64,000 bases of DNA, taken from Fulvia fulva (Eukaryota; Ascomycota; Dothideomycetes; Mycosphaerellales; Mycosphaerellaceae). This document shows, in pieces, positions 36,603-48,900 of the stretch (within the stretch, counting starts at the first letter, position 1; each line of letters starts with the position of its first letter). The position numbers were made by a program, and so were the translations under genes. The notes beneath the pieces are model-generated. The model saw nothing but the letters and a program-made list of their open reading frames with translations. It was not told the origin of the DNA and searched no databases. The stretch covers positions 8,246,001 to 8,310,000 of the forward strand of contig NC_063012.1 in the NCBI RefSeq assembly GCF_020509005.1. The letters are read 5' to 3'.

Positions 36603-38048
36603 TCAAGCAGCGATACCCGACTGTCGAGCGAAGCTGTGAATCACATCCGAGTCAACTTCCGGCAAGTCCCAGGGAGTGAATTTCTTCAAAGCCTCGACAG
36701 TTGTCTTTTTCTTGGTGCTCTTGGTCGGGCTAGTAGAAGGACCTCCTGTGATCGTATTCACAAGGCCACCTCCTATGCTGCTGATACTGCTACTGATGCT
36801 GCCAATGAGGCCTCCCGATCCCTTCTGCCTCTTCTGCGCCTCGAGCGTCTCTTCGTGGCCTACGAAACGTTAGCACATGGTCTATCTTCAGCGGCCAGGG
36901 TCGCGATTACTTCTGCTCAGATCAGCATTAATCTGATCACTCATCTTCTGCTCAAAGTATGGCGTCTCGCCAAAGGGAAACATGGGCGGCATGTTGCGGT
37001 ACCACGACTCCTTCAGTGGCATCTTCTCGTGGAATGGATTCTTGAAGGGACCACGGCCTTGACTATCGACGTAACTGGTGGTGTGATCATCACCCGGGAT
37101 GTTCTCTGGGTTGGTAAAAGATGTAACTGAGCCGTTTCCAGCTTCTATGGGTGTACCAGAGACGCTTGGCTTCTTTGAACTACCTCCAGGTCCGCCGCGA
37201 GCTGCTGACGCTGAAACTTGCTGACTGGCGCGTTTGCCCTGGGCAGGCGCTCCTCGCCGGATATCATTGTTGCCAGCTCGAACCACATTGTCTTCCCCAA
37301 CGTCTGCCGTATCGCTTTCGTCGTCACCATCCAGAGTCTGGAGATGGTGTTGGCGAGCTGAGATTGAGGAGCGGACCATTGACTCGGACAGACCACTTTG
37401 AGCCATGCCTGTGTTCGCCCTCTTGCGTGATGGCGTCAATTTAGACCCATCCGACGGAGTTTCCCTCCTCGCCAGACTGGCTGATCGTTGCCTTGGTTTA
37501 TCATCAGCATCTGTCAGAGGCTGCAGCTGCTTCTCCAGATCTTGCCCGGAGCGATGTCTGTTGGCTGCACTTTTGCTTCGTGATCGTGAAGTGTCAGCTC
37601 GTGGTCTGCCTGGAGCACGGCGCGTGGGCTCTTCGATAGACTCCATGACATCGTCTTCATCAACGGGTGTCGCATCCTTCCTTGGACGACCACGACCACG
37701 TTTGGCCGGCGACCCTGGAGCATCGTCTTCTGGTGCTGGCCTCTTGCTACCTGCTCTTCCAGCAGCAGATTTGTTGGCAGCTGGCATGGTGGGATCTCTG
37801 GAGGATTTGACGGGCGAAGGGCTCTTTGCTGACCTTCCTCGTGTGCCTTGCGCTGTAGTGGTCTTCTTAGCGGGCGATGGCTTTTTCGCAACCTTTGCTT
37901 CCTTTTCGGTTGTGTCTGGTGCCTTTTCGGCTGAAGGATTGGCTTTTCGTAACGACCTTGTACTCGCAGCGGGGCTTGCAGAAGCGGTTGCTTTCCCTTT
38001 CTTAGGCGAAGTGGCTGGCGCAGATGTTTGCGCCTTCTTGGGCGGCAT
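36603..38048 (-). CDS. AT-hook nuclear protein with conserved C-terminus
   Basis: Exons in transcript order are 38048-36911 and 36859-36603, giving 464 residues. I chose the ATG at 38048 because it opens the lysine/proline-rich MPPKKAQTSAP start; the frame runs further upstream but looks non-coding. The intron has a GTAATC donor and a good GTGCTAAC branch site, and splicing replaces a premature stop with a coherent tail of about 85 residues. Residues 1-300 are basic and disordered and include AT-hook cores (RGRGRPRK near 119 and APGRPR near 145). The C-terminal part has the aromatic, conserved-looking PLKESWYRNMPPMFPFGE and ends with VEALKKFTPWDLPEVDSDV. I do not know this family by name. DNA binding in AT-rich minor grooves is the inference from the AT-hooks. 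Confidence 0.72.
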
Positions 38049-40381
38049 GGCAGCGATGCAGGAAAGACAAAGGACAGTGTAGTTAACGAACATACAACAG
38101 CGTGTAGCCTGCGACCGGAAGGCAGGATTGTGAGATGGTAAACAAAGAAATGCAGCAATCTTACATTGGAATGTGGCATGCTGGGCCAGGAGACCAGCCT
38201 TGCTGACGACTCCTTCGCGATTCCCGCTACGTCCAGGCATGCGTATGTTGATATCGGGTGGACAGACCCTCACATCGTCTTTGTGCATGCAGCAACGGAG
38301 CGCAGCACCTATACTGGCGCTTCTGTGTTCCTGAGCCCGCGGGACGTTTATGGAACGACGTGGGAATGCGGCCCTTTGACTGCGTCACAGCATTGTAGCG
38401 TATCTTGGACCACTTCATTCAGGCTCTGTGTAGCCAGTGCATGACTCCCATCTCGTTTCGCAGCGAGGGCGCGTGCATGCTCGTGCTTATCCTCATGGGC
38501 TGTGTAGGAGATGTGTCGATCGAAGGGTGACTTTCTACGGCGTGGCATGGTACAATCGATCGTGTATTGGCGGCATCGCTCCTACCTAGATCGTCGTTGG
38601 AAGCGCGACTTTCACATGCTCAACACCGGCCGGTGGTCGAGGAGGGTGGTGATGAGAGGGGGAGGCAGGAGGAGATGGCGGCTGCTGGCAGATGACTGAT
38701 GGCTGAGAGAAGCTTGACGCGCCTTGTGCTTGTGCTTGCCCCTCTTGGCATGAGATCGGCAGTGAGTGATCGTCGCCGCCGCTGTCAGTGGTTGAGACTT
38801 GTTATTATAAATAAGGTTAGGAATGACTGTGCACAACTCTTGCTACCCCTCCTCGATGCTTCCACAAGAACATGTCCAGCATCACCTGCCATCGCGTCGT
38901 CAGAGAAGTGTCCACGAGGCATTTGGTGTGAAAGCAACGTCGACATCGCGTGCGTATGCCACCTCGATAGAGACCGAGTTCCGACAAAGCCCTGTCGTAT
39001 GATGGATACCGACCAGGATGTGTCTGGTCAGTGGTCACGAACCAAAGGTTTGCGGCTTGCCCTCCATCACGGAACGCTTGTGCAAGCGTGTGCGAGATCC
39101 TCGTGTGTTGGAGATGTCGAGTCGGTGGAGGATGAACCTGAAGCTTGGCAGAATTTTGGTAGGATTTCTGTCGGGATGCTTCAGTAGTTCGCTGAAAGTG
39201 TAGCATCAAGCATTGCATGCATTTCTGGACTGAAGATGCGTACGTCAGGGTCAGGGTTTGAGAGTTTGGTGAGCGTGTAGGTATCAGGAGTAGATGCCAG
39301 CCGTCCCATCGGGCGTACGTAGCTTGAAGACTGTGCCGGCATACTCGGAAACGACTCTACCGAATTCATCTCTCGAACCTCCAGCTGTAGAATCGTGATA
39401 CACGTCGCTCGAAAATGCTAAATGTCGTATCTTGATCTGCTGTAGATGCACCGGCTGTTGACGTAGAGTAGGGCAGGGATCTTTGTAGGGTGGGTGTGCC
39501 GTAGGCAGGCGGAGTCGTACCTCTCTGTCTTGTCAGCAGCATCAGCATGAGTCAAGATTAGGGTTACCTAGTTTCGTGCAAGTAGATGGGCATTCGATGT
39601 ATGCATCGTTTTTTGAGAGCCGAGTGTCCACATAGTGACTAAGATCTAGCTCGTTGGAGACAGCGATGCCATCAGCATCCAAGGCGAGAATCAGGGTTAC
39701 GCGCATCAGGAGCCGTGGAGCTGTTCGTGTGACTTCCACGGCGGGTGACGATCCATCACGACATCGACTCTGCAAACACCATTTCATCACAAGGAAGACC
39801 ATCATGACCACACATCTCCTCCACCACCGGTCGTCTTCAGCGACTTTGCTCGGCAAACCACTCCCCGTCTTCACATCTCATCCTACGACCCGAAAGCTAC
39901 AGCGAGATACTACCCCGTGGGGCTGCTGGGGCCGTTTTAGCTGTCCCATTGACCTTCCCCATCGCGGAAGACGCTTGCAGACCACCCTAAATTGGCTATA
40001 GCAAGTCATGCTCCACAACCTATCTGCATCAGATCGACACGGCCATCTCTTGTGGAGGGTCCGGCCTGTACATGCTCTGGTCTGACTGCCCGAACCTCCA
40101 AGTCAATATTTCATGCAGGAAGATGGCTTGCGCTTGCTGCTGCGCCGATGGTTCTAGCCACGACACACGCACGAAGTACCCGTCGCGTCGTTGCATCGCG
40201 CTCGCGCTCTCCTCCAAGTTTCATCATTGGCTCTTCGAGCATCGTATCCGCCGTTAGACTAAGGTTTGATATCGAATCCCTCCCAGGCAGCTCTTCGTGG
40301 AGTCGACACCGGGAGCAAGGCTTGGTAGAAGGGCTGGACTATCGTTTGTGAGCCGAGTACGATCGTGCGGACGTTCATATG
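38049..40381. other. Intergenic region
   Basis: About 2.3 kb upstream of the AT-hook gene and of the glutaminase gene. A run of overlapping minus-strand frames at 39181-39874 contains one splice-like unit (GTAACC donor, CTGACAAGACAG end), but no splice solution gives a single clean protein. I therefore list no gene here; see findings. Confidence 0.4.
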
Positions 40382-40389
40382 TATAAAAG
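40382..40389 (+). promoter_or_regulatory. TATA box of glutaminase A
   Basis: TATAAAAG lies 57-64 nt upstream of the ATG at 40446, a standard core-promoter position for a strongly regulated secreted enzyme. Confidence 0.55.
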
Positions 40390-40445
40390 AACAGGATGCA
40401 TCTTCGGACGGGCGTGGCTAAGGACCCTTCCCAAACCTATTCATT

Positions 40446-43310
40446 ATGCATATTCCATCTTTGCTCGTAGCGGGCGTAGTCACCGTGGTTGGTGCACAGT
40501 CTTCGAGCTTTTCACCTTTGCGTCCACCTGCCATTCCGCTGGCTGTCAAGTCGCCTTATCTCAGCACATGGTCCCAAGCTGGCAGTGATGCCGGCAACGG
40601 CGGTTATCTGGGTATGTTTCGATTGCTCTGGTATGGCAACGATGGCTAACGTGTTCTGGAATTGCAGCCGGACAATGGCCCACCTTTTGGTTGTATGTCA
40701 TGTCATCCATTTCTATGCAGCAACGTCAACACTAACATTTCGAAGTGGTCAGGTCACCGGCTGGGCTGGCATGATTCGGGTAGACAACTCGACGTACACA
40801 GTAAGCGACCCTCCGAAACCCTTTACATCAGAGACATAGCGATACCAGTACTAATACTTCCTCTAAGTGGATGGGCAATCCGCCGAACTCGGTGTTTGTC
40901 AACCAGACATCGTTCCAGTACACTTCTACGCAGTCCATCTTCACTATGCAGGTACGTTTCTCAAGGGTGCCTGGCATCGAGCAGTGTACAAGACTATGGT
41001 GTACATGGAGTGCGTTGTGCAGTGCATCTCTCAAGCGGTCCACCACAGTCTAAGACATTGCCACTTGCTTCTCGAGTATGGCTAACATCCTTCTGTTTGC
41101 AGGCCGGACCTGTCCAGATGGTCATCACTTTCCTTTCGAGCGTGACTCCGGATGACTTGCTGCGATCTTCTCTTCCATTTACTTACATGAACGTCGATGT
41201 TCATGCTACCGATGGCAAGACTCATAACGTTCAGCTATACTCAGACATTTCTGCCGAATGGGTCGCTGGTGACCACAGTGCACGAGCTCAATGGTCGTAC
41301 GGCAACATTGCCACCGACACAGATTCAACTCCAAAGAGCTTCGGTCCAGCGCCCAGCGCTGTCTCTACTTCTCAGGCATCGACGACATTTGGAAGCAAAA
41401 CAGCCTTCGCCGTTCCTGATGTTGTTGCCCATACGATGGTCCCAATCTATGCCGAAGGACAGGGCAATCGTCCTACGCCGTCGTTGAATCAACCCCACCC
41501 GACTTTCTCCCCGATCACTGTGGAAGCTGCTGCAGTTGGCGGTGGCATTGCGTACCACAAAGTGTTCAGGCAGACTCAGCTGGAGTTTTCAGAGACGAAT
41601 CAGCAGGCGGACTGGGGCAACTGGTGAGCTGCCTTGGCGCACTCGTTGAAGGAGACGCTAATGTACTTTCGAAGGTACTACTCTACAGCAAATGTCAGCG
41701 GACTGACATTCCAGTCTGGAGCCGACACGACTGTGCGAGGCAATTTTGCAAAGTCCGGGACGCTACCAAACACCAGAGACACGAACTATCGCCCTATCAA
41801 CCAGGCCTACCCAGTCTTTGGGTACGCAATGAACTATGGTCAGGTCGGCTCCGGCACGCAGAGTACATTGTTCCAGCTCAGTCTCCATCAGAACCGATGC
41901 ATACAGTTCCAAGGCACAAAGAATGGCGTTCAGCAGCTCCCATGCATGTGGACGAACTACTTCACCAGTGATGCTGCAGCAGTCAAGTTCTTCTACAATG
42001 ACTTCAGTAATGCAAAATCAACGGCATCCAGCTTCGATTCACGGATATCCAGTGACTCCAACGCTGCTGGTGGCTCGGACTATGTCTCATTGACCTCTCT
42101 TGCAACGAGACAAGCTATGGGAGCGATTGAGTACACCAACACCCCTGACAAGCCACTTTTGTTCATGAAAGAGATCAGCTCTGACGGTAACGTCAACACG
42201 GTTGATGTGATTTTCCCGTACCATCCAATCGCACTCTACACAAACGCCGCAATACTAAAATGGCTGCTGGACCCACTGTTCATCAACCAGGAAGCAGGAA
42301 ACTGGCCGAACAAGTACTCGATCCACGATATCGGAAGCAGCTTCCCTAACGCCACAGGTCATAGTGACGGCAATGCTGAGGCTCAACCACTGGAGGAGTG
42401 TGGTAACATGCTAATCATGACTTTGGCATATGCTCAAAGAGCGAACGACAATGCCTACCTTACTCAACATTACCAAATTCTGAAACAATGGACTGGATAC
42501 TTGGTCGACGAAGCACTAATTCCTGCCAATCAAGTATGTATCTTCCTCATCCCAGCTAACTGCTGCTGACCAGTCCCTAGATCTCCACCGACGACTTCGC
42601 TGGCTCCGCGGCCAACCAGACGAATCTCGCCATCAAAGGGATAATCGGGATCGAAGCGATGGCCCAGATTGCGAACCGCACTGGCAATGTTGCGGACGGA
42701 CAGAACTACACCCGCATCGCTCACGACTACATTACCAAATGGCAGAATTTGGGCATCAACTATAATGATAGCCCACCGCACACGACATTCAACTACGGTA
42801 ACGCTAGCTCGTATAGTCTGCTATACAATCTCTACAGTGATAGGGAGCTGGGTCTGCAGCTCGTCCCGCAGAGTGTCTACGACATGCAGAGCAACTTTTA
42901 CCCGACAAAGTTTAATGCTTTCGGCGTGCCTCTGGACACCAGGCATACTTACACCAAGAGTGAGTCGATAAGGCTTCAGTAAGGAAGGCTCAGACTGACG
43001 ACTCTGATAGACGACTGGGAAATCTTTTGTGCCGCCATTGCCTCTGCGTCAACAAAGACCAGGTTCATTTCCACGATTGCCAAGTGGCTCAACCAGACCC
43101 CGACGAATTTTGCGTTTACTGATCTTTATGATACGATCAGTGGAAAGTAGGTGTTTCTATCATCATCGTGCTGGGTTCGTGAATGAAAGCTGACTGTTGT
43201 GTTGTAGCTATCCCGGCATCACCTTCATCGCGAGGCCTGTCGTTGGTGGGATGTTTGCACCGCTTGCGTTGAACAGTGCCCCGACGAGCGGGACTGTTCT
43301 ACCGAAATGA
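40446..43310 (+). CDS. gtaA: Secreted glutaminase A (GtaA family)
   Basis: This extracellular enzyme hydrolyses L-glutamine to glutamate and ammonia. Nine exons: 40446-40611, 40668-40692, 40746-40800, 40868-40951, 41103-41623, 41675-42533, 42581-42959, 43011-43146 and 43208-43310, giving 775 residues. Every junction is in frame. A signal peptide covers MHIPSLLVAGVVTVVGA. The fungal glutaminase order is seen: the N-terminal part with GQVTGWAGMIRVDN and the DUF5127 region (about 90-330), the middle DUF4965 region (about 330-505) and the C-terminal DUF1793 region with NQISTDDFAG, LAIKGIIGIEAM and YTKNDWEIF. The 25-nt second exon is fixed by the frame. Many N-x-S/T sites suggest glycosylation. 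Intron 4 (40952-41102) is a probable introner-like element. Confidence 0.93.
40952..41102 (+). mobile_element. Introner-like intron in the glutaminase gene
   Basis: At 151 nt this is by far the longest of the eight introns in the gene (the others are 47-67 nt). Its last ~51 nt (41052-41102) read aagacattgccac, ctcgagtatggctaaca and tccttctgtttgcag. They match the ends of the introns at 35215-35302 and 61927-62036; the alignment to the SEC61 copy is about 45 of 52 positions. Confidence 0.68.
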
Positions 43311-44309
43311 AAGATTGGTTTGACGACATGACAGCACAGATGCAGATAGCAGAGCAAATGTACAGCCTTTCTGTTCAGACAATGGAGGCACGAGTTGAAG
43401 CTGTCGACAAGGCTCGACGGCGTCCGCGTTGCTTTTTCGTCAACAACATAGCGAACAACATACGAATCACAACAATGCACAGTCTTTGGATGGAACAACG
43501 ACCTGCTCATCATCGAGTATTGCAGGAAGCCCGCCTGGTTCGTTCTTGGTCGCTGCAAGCCGCGAAGTCAAGTCCCCGCAACTCGAGCTTGCTCGCCTCG
43601 ACGTTTTGCGGTGCTACATATACAATAATGGTTTTCCGCAGGCCAATCATTAGCTACGGAAGCTGCAATTCTTCCAATCCGCCGCAACTGGCATCCCACG
43701 TGGCACAATGTACGTCTCAAGGCACTCTCTCGCGGTCGGTAGAGTTTTCCACTGACTTCGACCAGTGGCTAGCGCGTGAGACTTTTACCATCGTTCGAAC
43801 GGTCAAAGAGAATCTCAAGGTTGAGAGTTCGAGGTAGGCCAACAATCTCCTCACTCCCTTGATCACAAAGCTGACATCCTTCTTGCCTCTCCGTGGGAGC
43901 GATGTTGTATCGATCTCGATTCACGATTCGGTTAGAATCCGATATTTTTTTTCGATGGGTCGAGACTCATCACAGACAATTTACATGCAATGCAATGCAA
44001 TGAGATCTCCAAGACTGACTGGTAAACATTCATTCGATATGCCATGTGTCGTAGTCGTGGAGTGGTGAGGTCATGCATGCTTGAGTAGCATCAGGCTGTG
44101 GGCCACGTGAAGTCAGTCTTGGCATTTTTGGCTGACAATGATTCTTAGTCTCGACACCCTACACCCCTTCTATCGATCCGAAGACGCAAAGCTTAGTCGA
44201 AATAGTTTCATTGCGGAAGCAAATGCTTGGAATGTTGCTGATACTGTGCGGTCAATCAAGATAACCTTCAATGTTCAAGCACGGCGGATTCAGGACATTA
44301 CGGCACAGG
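43311..44309. other. Convergent intergenic region
   Basis: This holds the 3' flanks of the glutaminase (plus) and the SET-domain gene (minus). A plus-strand frame overlapping the glutaminase stop (43307-43837, 176 codons) has no motif and is not called. Confidence 0.5.
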
Positions 44310-45374
44310 TCATATGGGTATAGAAGTACTATTGAATTCTACTACACATCGCGTACAGCAGCACTCGAATCCCCATACATCCATCAGCCTGTTCTGGCGT
44401 TCTTGTCGGTCCAGATCTTTCTCATCGCCACCAAGATACGTGATACAGCACTGCTCGCCAGCAGCAATGTCCTCCGCTGCTCTGAACTCCCACGATCGAC
44501 CTACCCGCTTTTTGCTCAGATTCGGACTGCACGAGTGGTTGAAGTAGCTCGATGAAGGATAGACCCCATAGCCCATATACTCCTCGCTATCTTCACCGCC
44601 TGCACGAATCCCGAAGGCGTTGTGGTTGTCCGCCATCAGCATCGTCCTGCATAGCTCTGGTGTGAGACTCGGCAGAAGCTGGAGTGGCATGATGGATGTG
44701 AGCTGAACATAGCTATTGCAGCTGACGTGGAGGTCGTGTTGGGTCTTGTACGGCCGCTCGTCCATCGCCAGCGCAAGCACTTCTTTTTGCCATTCGAGTG
44801 GATGTTGATGACGATAGAGTGCGCCGCATAACGTGTAGGACAACATGGTCCAGTCGAGAGCTTCATTCATCTTCTGGATGACGGCTCGCGCCCGTTTCCA
44901 GTCCGATTTCGAGATCTGGCTGGTGGCTGTACGCTGCTTCTGCAATATCTTTGCCCGTTTCTCAGCCTCTCGCCATGCTGTATGAATGTCGTCCAGGCCA
45001 GGTTGTGGCCCATCGGACATCACCTCGTCCGGGTCTGCACCATTCTTCTTCGATCTTGCGTAGGCAGCCAGCGACAGCCACGCCTCGACACCCAATTTGC
45101 CTTGCTCTTCTACCCACCGTGCTTGACATTCACTCGTGCAGAAGACCTTGGCGGTAACATTGTCGCGCACCGGAAGTGTCCGTCCACGATCCCACGCGAA
45201 GCAGAACGCGCAAGTCTCCTTTGCGTATGGTTTGAAGACGACGTGAAAGGCAGGAGGCCCGCTCGCGTGTATGAGCGTCCCTGCGGCTATGTTGCGAGTC
45301 GCAACAACACCTCTGCCTGCATTGGTAATCTCCGTCACCTCGAAGCATTCGGACCAAGGCACAGTCACCTGCAT
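44310..45374 (-). CDS. SET-domain protein methyltransferase, Set6-like
   Basis: One uninterrupted frame gives 354 residues. The SET domain is interrupted, as in the SMYD/Set5/Set6 group. Its N-terminal part reads AGRGVVATRNIAAGTLI. An inserted zinc-binding region follows with C55-x2-C58 and C79-x3-C83, a reduced MYND finger. The catalytic core has SSSYFNHSCSPNLS (NHSC at 279-282), then GEQCCITYLGG. A post-SET cysteine cluster follows in GFECCCTRC (338-344). These residues bind S-adenosylmethionine and the zinc in the family. The substrate lysine is unknown. The gene is divergent from the PAN-domain gene, with about 590 nt between starts. Confidence 0.86.
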   Translation of the reverse strand: MQVTVPWSECFEVTEITNAGRGVVATRNIAAGTLIHASGPPAFHVVFKPYAKETCAFCFAWDRGRTLPVRDNVTAKVFCTSECQARWVEEQGKLGVEAWLSLAAYARSKKNGADPDEVMSDGPQPGLDDIHTAWREAEKRAKILQKQRTATSQISKSDWKRARAVIQKMNEALDWTMLSYTLCGALYRHQHPLEWQKEVLALAMDERPYKTQHDLHVSCNSYVQLTSIMPLQLLPSLTPELCRTMLMADNHNAFGIRAGGEDSEEYMGYGVYPSSSYFNHSCSPNLSKKRVGRSWEFRAAEDIAAGEQCCITYLGGDEKDLDRQERQNRLMDVWGFECCCTRCVVEFNSTSIPI

Positions 45375-45963
45375 GTTGCGTCTGACTCGTGGAGGGCCGC
45401 GGCATCATCCATGTTCATCGAGTCTCCATCAGCCAAGAATGGACCCTGAAGCTGAAAACATCCCGACTGCCAACCTCACGCGTCTTCATTCACCAACAAA
45501 CATGCCCCAATCATGACTACATGCATCCGAACGACGCTTCTTCCACACATTTGGAGCAGCACACGTCGCCTCCAGTCTCCAACATGCATCGCAGTAATAA
45601 GCGCCGCGCGGCGTTTAGCCCACGAATGCGTCCTCCTGCTCCGACCCTATGGCCCAGTGGTGCTTCGAATACTTAAGCACTTACCGCTGGCGGAACTCTC
45701 CAAGAATGCTGTACCCAGCCTCTCGACATGACAGATCGTCCAACAAGGGATGCAAGTGCCGAATTCCACCAGCGTGCGCTAAAGATGACTGGAATGCAGA
45801 CCGTGTTGTGGTCGTGGTATTGGCTCGAACGTCTGGATACGCGCGGTCGGTCTGCCTTTACCCTCCGTATTTTCTTCTTCTCTTCTGTGGTTCTTCCAAA
45901 CTCGACTTTGCTTGGCTTTCACCCATTTTTCTATCCCGTGTCTCAGTCAATCGTTGGGAAAGG
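45375..45963. promoter_or_regulatory. Divergent promoter region, SET-domain and PAN-domain genes
   Basis: The two start codons face outward across 589 nt. The frame of the PAN-domain gene stays open upstream to 45649, but that part lacks a signal peptide and ends in C/T-rich leader sequence, so I treat it as UTR. Confidence 0.45.
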
Positions 45964-48900
45964 ATGGTGCGATTCTCGGCGGATGTCTGCAGTATTGCAG
46001 GCATTGCCCTGACACTCCTGACGATAGGTAGCGCCCAGACCTCAGACCCGGATGCCGGTACCGCCTACTCTGCTGTCTGCCCGGCCACTCTGGGTGAGGA
46101 AGCAGTCCTTCTGACTGTGACCGATGAATGCGGCGTCGAGTACAGTGTGAGATGCGACTATGGAAAGTCGCCTGGGACGGACCTCGTTGATAACTACGCC
46201 GACACATTCAATGGCTGTTTCGAGCAATGCTCCGCCTATGCCGGCGGCGTTTGCATAGGATTCGACTATATGACCACCACAAAGAGATGCTATCTCAAGG
46301 AAGGCACCACTGGACCAATCGAGGAAGGCAGCGAGGCGGTTGCTGTCATCGGCGCTGTGATTGTTGACCGACCTACCGGCACGATGACTTGTGTTGAAAC
46401 CCCGGAGGCCAACATCCCAATCGCCTACCCGTCTGCCACTCCAACTTGTCCAGCGAACACGAACACTATCTATACCGACTCGGAGGGAGTTTCATACCGC
46501 ATTCGCTGTCAAACTGGTGTCGCCGGCGGCGACCTCGGTCTACAGCTGCCCGGGATCTCTTTTGATCAGTGCATGGTGGCGTGTGACAATTACACACCTA
46601 GTGGATCATGTGTAGCAGTGCAGTTCTCAGAGGTTGATCCCGATAGTGGCTTGGGAGACTGCCAGCCGAAGAGCAATGCGTATACGGGCATGGCTGGCGG
46701 CGGCCTAACGGATGCCTTCGCCTTCAAAGACACGGCTCGCGTGGTAGCGCCAGCGCCGTCACCGCCAACATATCCTGCAGCCGAGAGCTTTCAATGTACT
46801 GGCAGTGAGGCCATAGGATATGACCAGACCGTCGAAGATACCAACGAAATCCTCTACAGTGTTAGATGTGCCAATGGCAGACCCGCCACTGCGGAAAACA
46901 CTGAAAACCTCCCAACCCCACATGGAGTGTTCGATGAAAGTACTCTGAACGACTGTTTCACAGAGTGCACCGCCCGCGACGCCTGCATCGGGTTCACCTA
47001 CGACATGGACGCTAATACCTGCTATCTGAAACGCCATTTGGACCCCGGAGCGACCAGCGGGCTCGAGACTGGCAGTAGTGATGACCCAAATGTTGGTGCT
47101 GTCAAAATCGTCGACTCGCCGTCTGGCACGTCCAGCAGCTCCAGCTCTGTAACATTGACGTCTACCGTATACCCTACATTGACCAGCACAGATATCTCGA
47201 GCAGCGACACCACATCCAGTACCTCGAGCAGCGCCACACCGACAAGCACTTCCTTGGGTGACGCGGAAACAATGACGTGTAGCGATGACATTATGGAAGA
47301 CCAGACTGTGGTCGACGATGCTGGCGCCGAGTATGTTGTCAGGTGCAGATACGGCGAGCACGGTGGAACTCCCGTTGACCTTCCCAACGGCTCTGGAGTC
47401 ATCAACGAAATTGGCGACTTCCACTTATGCTTCCCGGAATGCTCTGCACGCGTCGAGTGTACAAGCTTTACCTACAACTACGAATACAGAACATGCTACC
47501 TCAAGAATGGCGATAACGGCGAGCTCGCGACTGGCACGGATGGCATTGACGCCATCGGTGCTGTGAGGATCAGGCCTCCAACATCTTACCCAACGACGTC
47601 TGCCGTATGATCCTTGGTCACTTGCGTGCGTGCCCTGTTTGCTAATCCCTCGTAGTCTACCTCCTTGAGCTCCACCAGCTCGCCATCATCGACAGGTGTG
47701 TTCTCCTCTTCATCCTTCCTCACTCTTTCCTCATCATCTATTATTGTAGCGAAATCACCCTATTTCCGGCTGTGGTTATGGTCATCCTCGAGGACGCGCG
47801 TGCAAGCGGACATGGGCCTTATCGCGATGGACTTTTCGCAAATACACAACATGAGACAGCGATACTAGCACATACAGCTAACATTGCTATCAGACACAAC
47901 TGCTTCCTCTTATACTATCACATCCACCGACAGCAGCTCGACTGATGAGGCAACTTCAATCTCGACTACGACAGTACTCGACACATCTAGCTCCAGCTCA
48001 ACAACGACAATGAGCATTTCCACTTCATCGACAGCGTCCAGCTCCAGCCTATCGGAATTCTCCGACTCGGAAAGCTTCACTTCCACAGAGTCGTCTTCAT
48101 CAACCACGACTCTCTTTTACTCCGTAACAAGGACTGCTCCAACGTCGCCACCAACGGCAACGGCACAAACGTACTGCCCAGACTCGTCCGATCAGCTCGA
48201 AGAGGCCTGTACGGAAGCAGGTGGGGACGAGCTAGGAGCTAGTCTCTGCTCTGTTCTAGACTCTAACTCCCTCTACGCGATCAATTGTGGGTTTACTGGT
48301 GTTGGTAATGAAGTCAGAGACGCGGCACCGCTGGCCAACGTCGATTCTGATCGGCCTCAAGACTTTGGCTATTGTCAGGCAACCTGTGAAGCGAACAAAC
48401 CTCAGTGTGTGGCTGTCAACTTTGTCCCAATAGCGGATGATAACACTGGCGCTGGTACATGCACTTTACTCAGCACTATCTTGGGCTACTCGTACGCTCC
48501 TGGAGCGTATTCTGCCGAGACTGTGGAGACGCCTCCGAATCCTGACCCGTCCGAGACTGTCTCGACTACTGCTACCACATCATCTGCGTCGACATCTTCC
48601 AGTGACTACACAGAGACAAATGATGCGAGCTCTACTACCGACGTGAGCTCGATCGCTTCGATAAGCTCAACGTCTGATGCCGGATACATTCCTGGAGGGC
48701 CATCGCAACCAGCGACTGACACTTCGACAGCTGCCACAAGTTCGACCTCGAATGCTGGCTATCTACCTGGAGGGCCGTCGCAACCCCCAAGCGCTTCGAC
48801 TGACACCTCCATGGGCGCATCTACAAGCTCAACGTCAGATCTTCCCTACTTGCCTGGAGGGTCATCGCAAGCTGCTATTACTTCAACGACCACTTCCTCA

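Noticed and set aside
39555..39567. Telomere-like TTAGGG unit
   Set aside because: Only a single unit is present, so it is not an interstitial telomere tract.
43307..43837. Plus-strand open frame of 176 codons overlapping the glutaminase stop
   Set aside because: It begins inside the last codons of the glutaminase gene in another frame and has no recognisable content.
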